Of a stretch of DNA of 64,000 bases, positions 27,796-40,595 are shown in pieces; position 1 is the first letter of the stretch; each line of letters begins with the position of its first letter. The notes under the pieces are model-generated. The model had not been told where the DNA came from, did not search any database, and saw nothing but the letters and a program-made list of their open reading frames with translations. Both the position numbers and the translations under genes were made by a program. This DNA is from Hyparrhenia diplandra (taxonomy: Eukaryota > Streptophyta > Magnoliopsida > Poales > Poaceae), in NCBI GenBank assembly GCA_015847255.1, contig JADLZK010004548.1:58725-122724 (forward strand). The letters are read 5' to 3'.

Positions 27796-29130
27796 TCATT
27801 GTGCCGTAGAAGTGTTAGCCTCCACAGCTGCAGTTTTAATGTAGCCCAAACCTTTCAGCTTCTCCACCAGCTTCCTCTCCGCAGCAGCCTGAAACCATGA
27901 ACCGGTGAGCATCAGATATGTTTCACAAGATTGTTATGCAGGTATGAGCCACCTGTAACTGTAAGTACCTCAAGAATGGGGCTATCTTTTGGGATGTTGC
28001 ATGCCAAGACTATGTTCAGACCGGTCTTCAGCACTGAAACATGTAAGTATGCATCCTTTCTGTTACTAAAAGCTAATGTGAATGAAGGGCAATTAGTTAC
28101 TGCAAACTGCCAACAGAAACAGTACCTAGACGGCGAGCCATACTGGATCCGGTGTTATCAGATGTTCCTCCTAGTACAGAGGTAACGCTCACTCCATTAT
28201 CCTGCAAGGGCAACGAAAAGACAACATGGCATAAATGACAACTGAAATAATTAAACATCAACCACCAAAAATGAAACAATTACCGCTTACCGGCCTAGTG
28301 GTTGCAGCAGCATATAAATGGCCAAACTTTGTTGTGTTGCATCCAACCCAAACATAGATCTGCATCAAAATGAATAAAAAGGAGAAAAAACTCAAATTTG
28401 ATTACCCACAGGAATATTATATATATACACCAACTAAAGCATGAGAGGTAACACACTGAAAACAAGGTGTGAGGATATTAAAAAAAAAAAAAAAAACAAG
28501 CTGTGAGGATTCAAACAAATGTACATCTAAAAATACGATGAATGTAAAGAGTACACCAAGTCAGCAACACATCAATTTTTTGTCCAGGCAGATTAAAGGT
28601 TTGGAGCTAACTATTACAAGTGGCATAAAGCATCCATCCTGTCATAACCATCTGACCACAATGTGAACAACCTTAGTCAGAAGGACATGATGAACTTGCT
28701 AAATGCAAAACTAGCAAGCTTTCAGGTCACAAGATGATATGCTAGACTGCTAGTTATTTTACTAAATGAAGGCACACATCCAGCTGGTAGAGCACAAACA
28801 AATTTGAAGCCTTATATCATCAAAAGTAGCATAAGTTTTTTTTTTTTTTTTGAAATTAATAAATATCAATGAATTCCTACTATGTCATGAATTTGAACAA
28901 CTTTCAGTTTGATACTTAAATTGGAGCCAAGAAACCTTGTCTACCTGTTTAGAAAACCTCATTATCTGAAAATGCAGTGTTACATCATGAAGATCCTCTG
29001 TGAAACTAGTGACTTGTATGCCCTCCTCAGACGACAAATCACCTGAAGAAAAAGTTTCGCCCTCTGTCCGGGTTGGTGAACACACCACCAAATCTGAAAA
29101 GCTTGCCCTCAGCTCCTCTGAAGACATCAT
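27796..29130 (-). CDS. Proteasome assembly chaperone 4 (PSMG4/PAC4-like)
   Basis: Small chaperone that, with PAC3, helps assemble the alpha-ring of the 20S proteasome. Five exons, all phase-consistent: 28945-29130, 28291-28359, 28126-28201, 27969-28033 and 27796-27888, giving about 160 residues. After an acidic, serine-rich N-terminal 40 residues comes the beta-strand core (DVTLHFQIMRFSKQ, then IYVWVGCNTTKFGHLYAA), the family signature SVLGGTSDNTGSSMARRL (compare human PSMG4 DTSDTTSTGLAQRL), then LKTGLNIVLACNIPKDSPIL and a C-terminal helix (AAAERKLVEKLKGLGY). Start: two adjacent ATGs at 29130 and 29127; either fits. The frame is undamaged. The first intron (28360-28944) is the largest and holds poly-A and poly-T runs. 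Confidence 0.9.
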
Positions 29131-29827
29131 GCACCTCTCAACCCTGAAACAAGATGAAGTTACATGTTGTTCGTATAGGTAGGCAACAAGATCCCCCCTC
29201 CTTTTATAATTTAGCAAAAATATAATGGCAGTCATCAAACTATCCTTTTTTATGAAGCCCTAAGAACATGGGCAGCTGGATGCATGGGTATTCCCAGGAA
29301 TACCCAATTATTTTGAGAAAAAAAATGAGTATATGTTTGATATATGTATGATGGGATCCCATGTATGATGTTATGGTTTTCAAGTCGTCGCCTAGGCGTC
29401 CAAATCCTGGGCGTCCCCATCGCCACGACCAAAATCCCATCTCCGCACCATCGGCTCCCATGGCCATGGCAGCTTCCTCACCGGCCAACTGCAGAATTGG
29501 TGATGTGAGAGGGGCAGCAGCAGGCCACAACAGCTCTCGATCTGCAGAGTTAATCAAGGATCGCATGGAAGAAGGGGAGGGAAGCGGCAGGGAGGACCGG
29601 AGGAGAGGTGCCGGCTGCAGATGTCAACGGAGGGAGAGAGAGAGAGAGAGAGAGGCGGCACCTGATAGAAGCAGCAGCATCGGCGGCGGCGCCCCGTTGC
29701 CTCGTCGGAGAGCGAGAGAGGCGACAGGCGGCAGGTTATAAAACTTACATGGGCTGCTCGGTGGTCTCTAGGCTTGGGCTTTCTTAGGTTTTTCTTCTTT
29801 TTATGTGTTTTTTTCTTTTTATTTTTA
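29131..29827. other. Upstream region of the chaperone gene, with a GA microsatellite
   Basis: Contains a (ga)n microsatellite at about 29633-29655 and two overlapping open frames (29240-29566 minus, 29361-29741 plus) with no domain; the plus one is low-complexity R/E-rich because of the GA repeat. No gene is called. Confidence 0.5.
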
Positions 29828-30525
29828 CTAATTAAATGCCCGTGCGTTTCTTACGGGATAACTAAATTTTATATAAAAAAAAGCATAAATCGCATGATAA
29901 GATAACAATACTATGAATTAAACAATGATATTAAAGTGACATTTAATCCAAACAAGTTTTGTGAAAGTAACACAATCAATTATGAATATTGCGGGTTTGT
30001 AACTCTATTTTATGAGCTTTTATGTCATTCGACTAAGATAATGTAGACATTCTATTTTATCAAAGTGGAGTCATTAGGATATACCAAATCCATCACCAAT
30101 AATCACCATAATCTAAATTTGTTTAGTAACTGGACATGTAAACAATACCAAGTGCAACATTGTATAACCGCCTATACTGATCGATACACCATGCATCAAG
30201 CGTTTAAAATATAACATGTACGGATGATTTTTTTATTCATGTATTGTGCATATAACATCTCCGTGTAGATTCTATTAAACCATTTAGAAGTACATAGTAA
30301 TATTTACAAATATGGCATTAGTTAAATAATATTTGTACAATATAAATTAAATTAAAAATACATTATGCGTGTTAATAATCTTCTATTACCTCGCCTATTG
30401 CGTTAGAACCTCCTTCCACACAATATTCTTCATGAAAATTTCTTCAACTGGTGGGTCTTCTTATCCTTACCTTTTTTTTTTTACTTGGTTCATTCTTTTT
30501 ATTTTTTTATGCCATTACGTCTCTA

Positions 30526-31030
30526 TTATTTTTTCTCCATCTTTTTTGGCCGCCTCCTCACGTGCGTTCGCATCAAACGGAGAGCGAGGATCTTGATATT
30601 CGTTCTTGATGTGGCTCTAGACATCACAACATACAATTGACCTTGAGAGAAACCGACGGACACATACACACCCACATTAAGGATAATTTGGCCTTGTGAC
30701 TTGTTGACCATCATGGCGGCTCACCGATAGAAATTGCTTCCTCTTAAATTTGAACGAGAACATCTCATCATATGGGCATAGAGGTATAGGAAGGAATTCT
30801 CGCTTCCCGACAAGATGTCGTCCCCACCATGCTTTGCGCGTTGATTGTATTTCTTGAGAACCCCCACATCAAAGTAGCCTTGTACCGTTTCACAACCCAT
30901 TGGCGGGATCAATATTTTGAAGTAAGATGGCATGACACCCGAGCTTGAGCTTCAAGACGTGTAAAGGAAAGCCGTTGGGTTTAGATTGTTAAGGAACTCG
31001 TTGGATATTAGTTATGTGGATCATCTACGA
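30526..31030 (-). pseudogene. Helitron PIF1-like helicase C-terminal remnant
   Basis: On the minus strand the reading LKLGCHAILLQNIDPANGL, a stop, then NGTRLL (about 30870-30950), preceded by EFLNNLNPT, matches the block before the last helicase motifs of Helitron helicases. Further on, 30526-30714 gives MMVNKSQGQIILNVGVYV and FSQGQLYVVMSRATSRTNIK, matching helicase motifs V and VI (the family usually has AMTINKSQGQT and QLYVAMSR). Stops and frame changes separate the pieces, so it is non-functional. Confidence 0.82.
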
Positions 31031-32078
31031 GTAGAGTCAAAGCGTGATATACCATCTTGCGGCAGCCCATGATTTTTAGAGATTGTGAGTAATAAGTAAT
31101 AACAAGTAAGTTGTACAACATTCGGCATAAGACATTCTAAAGCAATCAAAGCGTTGCACTTGTACTAACCTAATTAGGAAAAAATCATAAAATCATAGCA
31201 TTTGGCTGAATCCATTCTACAACAATCAAAGCTTTGCTCTTGTACTAACCTAATTAGCAAAAACCATTAAATCGTTTGAGGAACCATAATTCATTGAAAG
31301 GGTGTAATATGTAATGGAAACACATTTTAGAAGACAACGTTAAGGAAAAATAATCAAGTAATCAGCTGAATCATTGCTAGAGGGAAAAGTGCATGCCACG
31401 GGACATACCTTCCATGCTAGAATCACTAAAGATGTTGGGTCACTCGTCTTCACCATCGCAATGAAACATTAGCATCGACATCACCGAATTGTGCGCCTAG
31501 AAAAGTTGCTATTTCCTTTGTTCACTGTATAGCATAATCAGGCAATGAAAAGATGAATTTATTTGTTCAATCAATACAGAAAAATTATTCCTATAAGATT
31601 ACAGAAACAATTATTTGGTTATCAGCACAATTGGGACTGCATATTTCAAATCATAATAGTTTCTAGGATTAGGCGATCGCAATTTGGCACAACAAGAACA
31701 CATTGGTGGGCAATCCTTACAGTGACGGCATACGACGGCGGCGAAGGATTAGGGTTCGGTGCGGTTCATAATTTCGCCTACCATGAAGGGGCGAAGGGAT
31801 TCACACACCTAGTGATCTTGTTGCATCCCGTCGAGGCGGCGGCGGCGGCGTCGGCCGCGCCGCAACTCCGTTGAGTGTTGATGGCCTTGGTGCCGATTGA
31901 TGGATCGGGGTGAGGACGAGCTAAGGTCGAGGCGGCGGTGGCGCGCGAGGAGGAGGCCGCGGTGTCGCATGAGGCGGCGTTGGGGAGGGTTCGCGACGGA
32001 CGGAGGCTAGGGACGGCGTCGCGATGTTGACTCGGGGCGGCGTAATTTTTCGTGTGGACACCGCGTGCGTATTAGTTG

Positions 32079-32590
32079 TCATGCGTGATTTCCACCCTTT
32101 CTATATTTGTCCGCATGATTTTATTTCCTTTTCTTGCTCGGTCGCATGCACAATTTGTTTTCTTTTTTTTTCTCGCCGCTTTGCCGTATTATTTGTCATG
32201 CGTGATTTCCACCCCTTTCTATATTTGTCCGCATGATTTTATTTCCTTTTCTTGCTCCAGGTGGCATGCACAATTTGTTTCCTTTTTTCTCTAAGGATCG
32301 TTGTGGTGCATGATTTCCACCCCTTTCTATATTTGTCCGCATGATTTTATTTCCTTTTCTTGGTCGGTCGCATGCACAATTTGTTTCCTTTTTTCTCTCA
32401 CCTCCTGCCGTATTATTTGTCATGCGTGATTTCCACCCCTTTCTATATTTGTCCGCATGATTTTATTTCCTTTTCTTGCTCCAGGTGGTATATGATTTCC
32501 ACCCCCTTTCTATATTTGTCCGCATGATTTTATTTCCTTTTCTTGCTCTAGGTCGCATGCACAATTTGTTTCCTTTTTTCTCGAGGATCG
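32079..32590. repeat. Minisatellite, about five units of roughly 112-118 bases
   Basis: Repeated words are gatttccacccctttctata, tttgtccgcatgattttatt, tccttttcttgctc and gcatgcacaatttgtttcc, at about 32085, 32203, 32310, 32428 and 32488. The fourth unit is shortened to about 65 bases by loss of the second half. Units differ mainly in the linker (ctttgccgtattatttgtca versus ctaaggatcgttgtggtg), suggesting two alternating subtypes. It lies within 100-600 bases of the inferred 5' end of the Helitron. Confidence 0.88.
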
Positions 32591-32673
32591 CATGGGGTGA
32601 TAGATGGGCAGGACCAAAACAAATGTCGCACCAAAAAATTGTCTCCCTCTTTGTTCTTTTTATGTTGTAGAGA

Positions 32674-34083
32674 TTTTCTACTTTCTTGTTCATCGTACTC
32701 ATTTAGGTGTCACCTAGTCGATTGGAAAGCGTGGCTCGTCACTCCTCGTTAAACTACTTTAATAAACATGGATATATATACACATGTGCAATTTATATTA
32801 TGTCCAAAGTATCATTTTTTACCTTTCATCAAAAGATTTCTAAATTTCACTCAAACGCACAAAAAAGTGGGAACATAATTGCCCATTGTCCACTTCCGAC
32901 TCCACAATTTTATTGCTCTCATATCGCATCGAAATTTAACAATAATTTGTCGAGTGTGTCTCCATCTCTCAATCTCATGACCTTAAGATTTAATGAGCTA
33001 ACGAGGGCACATATCAAAAGGGGGTTTATGAAGGTGTCATCCACCATATGTCATGTCAAGCTAATAAAACTTGACGGCTTGTACAGTGGCTTCTCAAACT
33101 CACACCCACCAAGGAGTCGCTTCACGTGAGAGGTCGGTGAAGGCTCCACGCAAAGCCCCGCTGAAGGCTCCATGCAGAGGCCCCTTGGTGAAGGCCAGAG
33201 TCTTTACGATGAAGGGTCCCTGACGAAGGTCTCATGCCGAGGCCTTTTGATAAAGGTTGATTGAAGAAGCTCTTTCGACGATGGCTAAGTCAAGGAGGTA
33301 AGAACCTCCAAGGAAGGTCATTTCTATTCAATGAAAACGATACGCAAAAGCGAAGGCAAGTTTGAAGCACAATGACAGCATGCCATTCTCATTGCCATTG
33401 GTCTCGCTATGGAACGAGGGGTCAACCATCCACAACGTGTCTAGGCTCGCTGTCACGAGCCTCCACACGACACCGAACAAGACAAGGCGACTTGCGCATA
33501 TCCGCATCACGCAGTGCCACAAGCCCTCGTTATAATATGATCTGTGCTTGTATACATTATCCTTCATCGTTAATAACTTGCTTGTCATCTTGATAAATCT
33601 GATTAATTCACTAATTATGTGGTCATTATCTCCAAAAGCAACAATTAGGGTTTGATTGCACTTATGGGCCTGCACGCCAAGAAGACACTAAGGCGAAGGC
33701 CTCGAGAGATCGATGAAGATCTGTGTGACGAGAAAATATCAAAGGCAAAGGCCATGAACAAAAAAAACCTTTACATCAAGGAGGTCCTAAAGGTGAAGAC
33801 CTTCACATCGGCGAAGACGATGAAGCGTGCCATAGAAATGGTAAAAGGAACTAAAGTTCAAAGATGAAGTCATCCAAGAGAAGAATATCAAACTACTAAT
33901 CGCTAGAAGCCTCTAGAGTCAGCACGTGATTTCTACATGCTATTTTCATAGGGTTTTGGGATGGAATTTTTAGTGACGATCGATGTGTCGGTTGTGAAGG
34001 GAAATCCTCGTAATAAAGTTTTGAGTTGTAAACACATCTTGGGTCATGTAGTATCGATGAAAATATAGTAGCCGATTGGATAT
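32674..34083. other. Intergenic repeat debris
   Basis: No intact gene. At 33130-33260 there is an irregular repeat of gaaggctccatgc / gaaggtctcatgccgaggcc type, a style seen in degraded grass retroelements. Similar gaaggtc/gaag words return at about 33650-33850. Not resolvable further. Confidence 0.35.
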
Positions 34084-34270
34084 TGTTGGGGAAAGTCTAT
34101 GGCCCCCTTAAAGTGTACTAATAAGGGTTAGTGTATGTTTTGTAAAAAACACACCCCGATTGAGGGGTGCTTGTAATTGTACTTGCCTATATATAGTGAT
34201 AAGGTATGAGAGCAAATGTCTCTCTCACTCTTACTTAAAAAATCATCGCCACTAATACACTCTCTCCTCT
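34084..34270 (+). mobile_element. Possible LTR fragment with promoter-like TATA
   Basis: Starts tgttggggaaagtctatggc, contains ctatatatag at about 34189 and continues into a CT-rich stretch with ctctctcctctctct at about 34260. TG start plus TATA box plus pyrimidine-rich downstream sequence is typical for an LTR, but no second LTR or target-site duplication was found. Confidence 0.35.
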
Positions 34271-34511
34271 CTCTAGATTAGATTTTAGGAATACCTAACT
34301 TTAAATTTCTAGTTCCGCCACTGCCTAAGAAGGGCATTCTACTACACAATCGCATAATGTCCATGAGCACGCTGATCACAAAAGAGGACCAAAATAATTA
34401 AAAAGAAGTTTTGTTGTAACCTAATTGGAGGCAAACCAGTTGAGTTTACCAACTAGGGCAAGATTTTAGAGTGTGGTTATATCGCGAATGGCAGATGCAA
34501 CAGGTGAAACC

Positions 34512-34707
34512 TTTTATACAACAGCAAGACCCATTGGTAGCACGGCCTGCACGTGCAAGCAATGAATTTGCACTAATGATCATACACAAGAAGTAGATTT
34601 AACAAAATGTTTTATACAACAGCAAGACGCATTGGTAGCACGGCCTGCATGTGCAAGCAATGGATTTGCATTAATGATCATACAAAAGAAGTAGATTTAA
34701 CAAAATG
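34512..34707. repeat. Tandem duplication, two 98-base units
   Basis: Unit 1 (34512-34609) and unit 2 (34610-34707) both begin ttttatacaacagcaagac and share ttggtagcacggcctgca, gtgcaagcaatg.atttgca and gaagtagatttaacaaaatg, with only a few substitutions. Recent non-coding duplication. Confidence 0.9.
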
Positions 34708-36020
34708 TTTCTGCAACTCGAAGCTTGGGGACTCCTAAACTTTGCTTCGTATGCAGTGTTTGTCACTTATGTTTAGTGTTATCACATGGGCTTTGGATGA
34801 AAATCCAATAGGTTATAGACAAAAACTCAAAGTTTCCTTTTTCATTTAAACTTATAAACTGTTTATGATTAATGTCTACAAATTGTGTAGTTTCTGTGAA
34901 CCAAACTGTTATACTTTTGGACGCATTTGGTGTAGCTGAACAGGGGTAGGTCAAACTCTAATTACTGTAGCTTAGGCTTTACTCCACCGTTAAATCACTT
35001 GATTTTCGTCAATTCCCCTATATTTAGCCCCCGATACCTAATTCTAGGGTGTACAATTGGTATATAGCAATTCCCTGAGTTCCTGAGTTTTCTTCTAATT
35101 TGTGCTGTTATTTTGGAATTCAGAAGATAGGGTCGTGTAGTTTCTGTGGTCCAAGTGTTGGGTTGCTAGCATTTACGATGCAATTTATTTGGAAATTTAT
35201 GATTATGTTGTCCTCACGGATAGTATTGGGAATGATGAATGTCTACAAGTGTAATTAAGTTGTGCTGTTTTTTTGAATTCAGAAGGACCGAGCCCAAGGA
35301 GACCGAAGTTAGTATCATCTACCAAGAAGCATTCAGGAATGTTAAAACATATAAAATATAAGAAGGTAGAAGGTTTGAGCATCAAATGGGCAATCCCTCA
35401 GTATGCTAAGATGTTCTGGAACAAAGCTTAGGCTATAATGAAAGCAGGTGGAATATTTACATCTAGTCTTCTCAAAGATGAGTTAGTGCCCTGCCACATC
35501 TCCTGTGTTTTTTTATTACTTTGGAATCTAACAAACTTTGCTATTTAATGGGATTCTAACAAACTTTGCTATTTGATAGGATTCTAGCGAAGCTGAAAAC
35601 TATGATCTCCAAGCAGTTTTTTTTTTTTTTTTTTTTTTTCTGTTATGTGCCTTTTCCTAGGAATTGATGTGTGGAGCACTGATCGTCAAGTTGTTGCAAT
35701 GATGACAGACATGGTGGTATTTGTTCAAGGCCTTGATAAAAGGATGGTTCAGGTCTAGGGTAGCAATAGAGCTCTAGAACAAATGTGTTCAGGATGAAGG
35801 CTGTTTTGGTTGTTAAGGCCCCAAACTACGCTGCACTCACGGCGCGCCCCCTAAAGGCCCCCTACAGTGAAAACGTTGTTATATACAAGATAATATAAAA
35901 TTTTCTTTATATCGACGCTCCCTGCGAGGATCCTCGCTTGCAGTGGGCGGCCAACAGCCAAATCTGGAGCACGGTCGCACGGCAAAAGTAGTTTGTGCAC
36001 ATTTCCTCGGATGCTAAATT
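34708..36020. other. Intergenic, no supported gene
   Basis: AT-rich; long poly-T at about 35618-35639. The plus-strand piece near 35280-35760 has short protein-like stretches but stops and missing splice sites prevent a call. The end next to 36021 is probably the 3' untranslated region of the fusion gene. Confidence 0.35.
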
Positions 36021-37492
36021 TCAGACGTCCATTTGTTGGGTTGAACCAAATATCCGAAGGCGGTCCATCGAGCCTACAGCAATGTACTTGGCGTCGGCTC
36101 CAAACTTCAGGGAAGTTACTTCTCCTGTAGAAGTTCATATGTCACAACACTATACCAAGTAAAAATGGCAATCAAAGAGAACTGGCAGTCTAACAGACCT
36201 GTTTCTGATAGGTCTGGCAGTGTCTTGATAATGTTCCATTCACCTGATTGGTAAACCCTACAAAAACAGACAGGGTCAAGCGGATTTAAGAGCACCTGTG
36301 CAAAACCAGAAATCAGGAATCAAGCAGACACTTTGCAGGAAATCAACGTAAAACACTGCATTCACAGCATAGTAAGTAACTTTTATAATCAATAATGTCC
36401 ATAGATTATTAAGGGATAATGCTAGAATGAAGGCAACGTACGACAACCATTTTATTAGCTAAGGATATTATCAATGACTAACAGGAACTAAGTCTCAATT
36501 CAGTTCTTTTTACTTGTCCAGATTAAACATGGGATCCCTACTTTACAACAGTGGCAGGAAATCAAGGACTCCCATAAAATAGTCATTACACTATAGGTTA
36601 CAAGACCATACCTTGCATCTGAACCACCAATGCCAAGATAGCTACCACTTGAATCAAATTCCACTGCAGGTCAAAGGAGATATACATCATATTGTTACAT
36701 TCAACCATTCAAAAAAAGACGTCCAGGAAGCAGGCACAAATAGTTATGCATGAATTAATGGTGAATATAAAAGCACATGCCGAAATAGAGGTTCACAGTC
36801 CAGTAAGCTCCTTACCTGCATTGGTTGGCATGCCAGGAGAAATAATGCTTAGATTTGTTAATTTACGAACATCCCAAAGTCGTACACCATCAAGTGCTGC
36901 AGTCTGCAAAATCATGGTAAAATGTCAGAAATAGAAGGAAAAAAAAACATTGTGTATGCTACTTATGGAAATCTACATACCGCTAAGTGGTAACCATTTT
37001 CAGAGAAAGAAATGGCTCTGACTGGTCCAGTGTGCCCCTCTAAATAAGCAACTTGTGACTACAGATAATAAATTGTTCCTTAGTAAAGGTTATTCAAGGT
37101 ACAATCACATAAACAGTAGTAGCAACATCCCAAGGAAGCTTAGAGATGAAACCCATAATAATATGAAAACGGAACCTACAGGAGGATGTAAAAATGCCTC
37201 AGCCTGTGAAGCAAGTTGTAAAGAAAGTTTGAAAGCTCACTGCGCAAAGGGTTTTGACCAGCAGGTCTTCTAGGTTGCATAAGGTGGGGACCAGTTATGT
37301 TGAGACAATGTTTCAAACTATGTTCGAAACAATATAGGTGCAGTGATCACCTAAAAATATTTATGAAAAAAGTGATACAATAATAATCACCTTAGCTTTC
37401 ACATCCCAAAGTTCGACAAAAGCAGTAGTCGTTCCTGTTCCAAGCAAAAGACCTCGTGGATGAAATGATGCCGATGTATAACCGCCTGGTTC

Positions 37493-37597
37493 GAAGCCTC
37501 AAACTGGAAAACAGCCAAGCATATCATAAAACACATCATGGGAAGCCTCAAACTGGAGTGGAAAACAGCCAAGCATATCATAAAACACATCATGGGG
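37493..37597. repeat. Duplicated splice-acceptor segment of exon 13
   Basis: The phrase gaagcctcaaactgg(agtgg)aaaacagccaagc, continuing atatcataaaacacatcatggg, occurs twice head to tail (about 37493-37542 and 37542-37597). It contains the acceptor of exon 13 of the fusion gene plus its first bases, so two near-identical acceptors lie about 50 bases apart. Confidence 0.85.
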
Positions 37598-40595
37598 TAG
37601 TAATAGTATACACATGAGAGGGAAAGGAGGGAACCTTTGAAAGGCAAACTGCAGTAGAAATATCATAGAGGCGCCACGAATAATCCTTGGAAGCGGACAC
37701 AAAACATTTCTCACTCGCTTGGACAGTAACAGCCGCAACCTAATAAATTTCAAAAAAGGAACCTAAGCTTCAGGTACCACAATTACTAAGAAAACAACGG
37801 ATAGACAGTGCCATGGACTGCTATGATATCACTTCTGCAGAATAACAAAGGGACCATTATCAAAAACGTTTATTTGATTAGCAACTACCAGTATACGCAA
37901 ACAGAACAGATAACAGCTCAATGAAACAAACAAAAAGACTGGATGGTTGAAAAATCATGTGAGTTTTAAGACAAGCATATAGCAGAGTTCAGCAGAAAAA
38001 AAAATATTGCAAATTGTAACTTACAATCTTTTATCTTGATTCTTACCTCAAAATCAGACTTGATCAATCAATAAAATCTCTAAACATCGATAAATCAATT
38101 CAAGCAAGGATGTTAATTATGCAAAACAATATTAAGAAAAAAAAAAAAGAGCATTTAGCTTGGGAAAGGTTCTTTTTTTAAGGTATCTTCTGAAGAAAGG
38201 AAGCATCGTTGCAGCAGCAATACCTCAGCAGTATGATCTTTAAATATATGTTTACAGCTATGGTCGCCATACCTCGCTCCAATTCCAAATGCGAACAGTC
38301 TGCAAAGTTCGCAAATATATGAGCCAACATAAACTAATAAAACTCAAATAACTGAAATACAGAGAAACTGAAGCTTTTTAATCTGCATTTAGGTGAAAAT
38401 GTCATAGCTGTTCTACAACACTATTTCATCACTGATAATTTATGCACATCAATTGTATGGCAATCAGTGGCCAAGAGAAACCGTGAACAAAGTTCTATTT
38501 TGAATTTGATCAAACATTTTCGCTGTTACGTTGAGGAAGAAATATATAGTCAACTGCTGGTAGTTTTGATCACGGTTCAAAAAGACGACGCCTTAGGCAC
38601 GCATAGGCGCGATTAGTCGCTGGTCGAAGGGTGTCCGCCTGGCCTATGGTGGTCGGCGGACATGTAGGAGCTTAGGCGGCTTTAGCGGCACTAGGTGGCG
38701 CCGAGGCGGACGCTGAGGGCGGCGTCGCGGATACTTCCCAGGCGATGCCGGCCGACGCAGCAGCTGAGCGCACGCAACTGGCAGGGGGGGCGCGAAAACA
38801 GGGGAGAGGATAAGAGGAGAGGCACATCCCGCCAGGTGCTGCCCTCCGGCCGGACGAGCTCCTCCCCACAGGTCCCGCGTCCAATTGGAAGCTTTCTCAG
38901 AGTACATTCGGCTTGGAAAGAAACTTACTGTGAAACAAAAACAATGAGACAGGCAGACATAATGGAGTAGGCAGAAAATCAGGTTTAGTAAACATTATAG
39001 GTAGTAGAGACGTTTTCAGCTAATTAACCGCTAACTTTGATCCAACAGAACACTCAACAATAAGGTGGTAGGGGACCTCAAGAAAATACCAAAAAAAACA
39101 CGTTACCACAACTATGCTCAACATATAGCATGTAACAAAATTCTTTTGGCGTTGAGGTTTCTCAAGAAATAAAGCCATCCATGTATGGCGTATGCATATC
39201 ACTCCGATACTACACATATCGGTTCTATCACTCCTTTTTTTGTTTCAATCAAATCAAAAACATAAGTTCAGTTGGTCTAGAAAAGCAGAAGATATTGATG
39301 ACATAATACGCATGTGATTATTTAAGGTTGTAAAAAAAACATACATACCGCATCTGCTGATCCAGTTATGAAGAGTTCATCCCCATTAACAAAATTCAAA
39401 GTGGTTATCTGTGTTAATGAATGTTCTTATGTTATAATATATACTTTGAAGCATACAAAAAGTACACCAACATCACATGGGGAAATACCTTCTTTGAGTG
39501 ACCAGTAAGCATGCACAAAATTCGACTGAACGACAGATCAAAAAGAGTACTGCATTGGTATCAATACCCCCAGTGGCAACAACGTCCTGTTGACCCATGA
39601 CAAGAATCATCAGGTAAAAGAACACAAAAAAAAACTTTTGCAGATTGTCACCACATAATTTGAAACTCGCAGAGATTCCAGAAAAAACTATATCAATAGT
39701 TCAATACTCAGGTCATGATGAAAATTTAAACTAGGGCATATTCAAATAGAACTCAGTATTTTTCGGACAAAGGGTTTAGCCTCAAGATTCAAGCATAAGC
39801 ACAGGCCTTCCTTAACATAGGGAATGACCCATCCAGAACCAAATGACAAGATAAAAACCATAATCCAAATTTGACCTAATGGGGCAAACAAAATGACAAG
39901 ACAGGTGCTGTTAGAACACCTAAGTAGAGCAAATTCTTGTCAAAAAAGTGCTTATTTATAGAGGGTGAACATGTGAGATCAAGCTGTCCAAGCATAGTCA
40001 CTCATGGAATAAGCAACGACAACAACAAAACCTTCAGACAATAAGAAAATGTCAAAAATGTTTGAAGAACAAGGTATAGCACCGAGATGACTGCTACACA
40101 TGAAATGTAGCACAAAAATTTTATGCTCAGCATCTAACAGAAGGACAATGGTGAGGACCAAGTAACCTATGTGGATATAATCCATCAAAGTGAGATAAAG
40201 TGATGTGCTATTATAACACTTAGGACCTGTGACAACGCAACAATGTAAAAGCCACGAGTCTAGTAACACCAAAGTGCAATCTGAGAGGTTAAGCGCAAAC
40301 GAAAGAATATATTCAAAATAAGACCTTGTATCAAACCAACCTTTGATGGATGGAAGTGCACAGATAAGATGCCTGGTTGATTCGTCGAATGAAGTTGAGG
40401 GCTGTAGATACAAGTATATTTCCCAATAACATCAGCTGTTACCGGACTTGGTGGATTCTGTGACAACAAAGGACCATTGATTCATTTTTAACAACAAATT
40501 GTAAAAAAAAAAAAAAGGCTAAACTTCACAGCAAGTAAGTGAAACAAGCGCTGCAAGACTCTCAAGATGTGTGTACTTATTTCTTGTTGGGTTTA

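Larger units (their letters stand above)
29828..32673 (-). mobile_element. Degenerate Helitron (minus-strand orientation)
   Basis: Read on the minus strand, the element starts TCTCTACAACATAAAAAG at 32673, preceded by A, and ends with a hairpin (cccgt-aagaaacgc-acggg, about 29838-29856) followed by catttaattag at 29828 and then T. These are Helitron hallmarks: 5' TC, a hairpin near the 3' end, a CTRR-like end (here TTAG, one base off) and insertion between A and T. The region near the 3' end carries a decayed helicase remnant (30526-31030), in the order expected for a RepHel protein. The 5' half holds a minisatellite (32079-32590) and a GC-rich block (31740-32040) of unknown origin. No Rep/HUH motif was found. 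The 2.85-kb element cannot move on its own. Confidence 0.65.

Noticed and set aside
35280..35760. Plus-strand protein-like stretches such as AIPQYAKMFW and GIDVWSTDRQVVAMM
   Set aside because: Interrupted by stops, without consistent splice sites or a recognisable family. Possibly an old gene or transposon piece, but not supportable.
37480..37500. tRNA-like word ggttcgaagcc
   Set aside because: No acceptor stem, D-arm or anticodon arm around it; it is part of exon 13 of the fusion gene and its acceptor.
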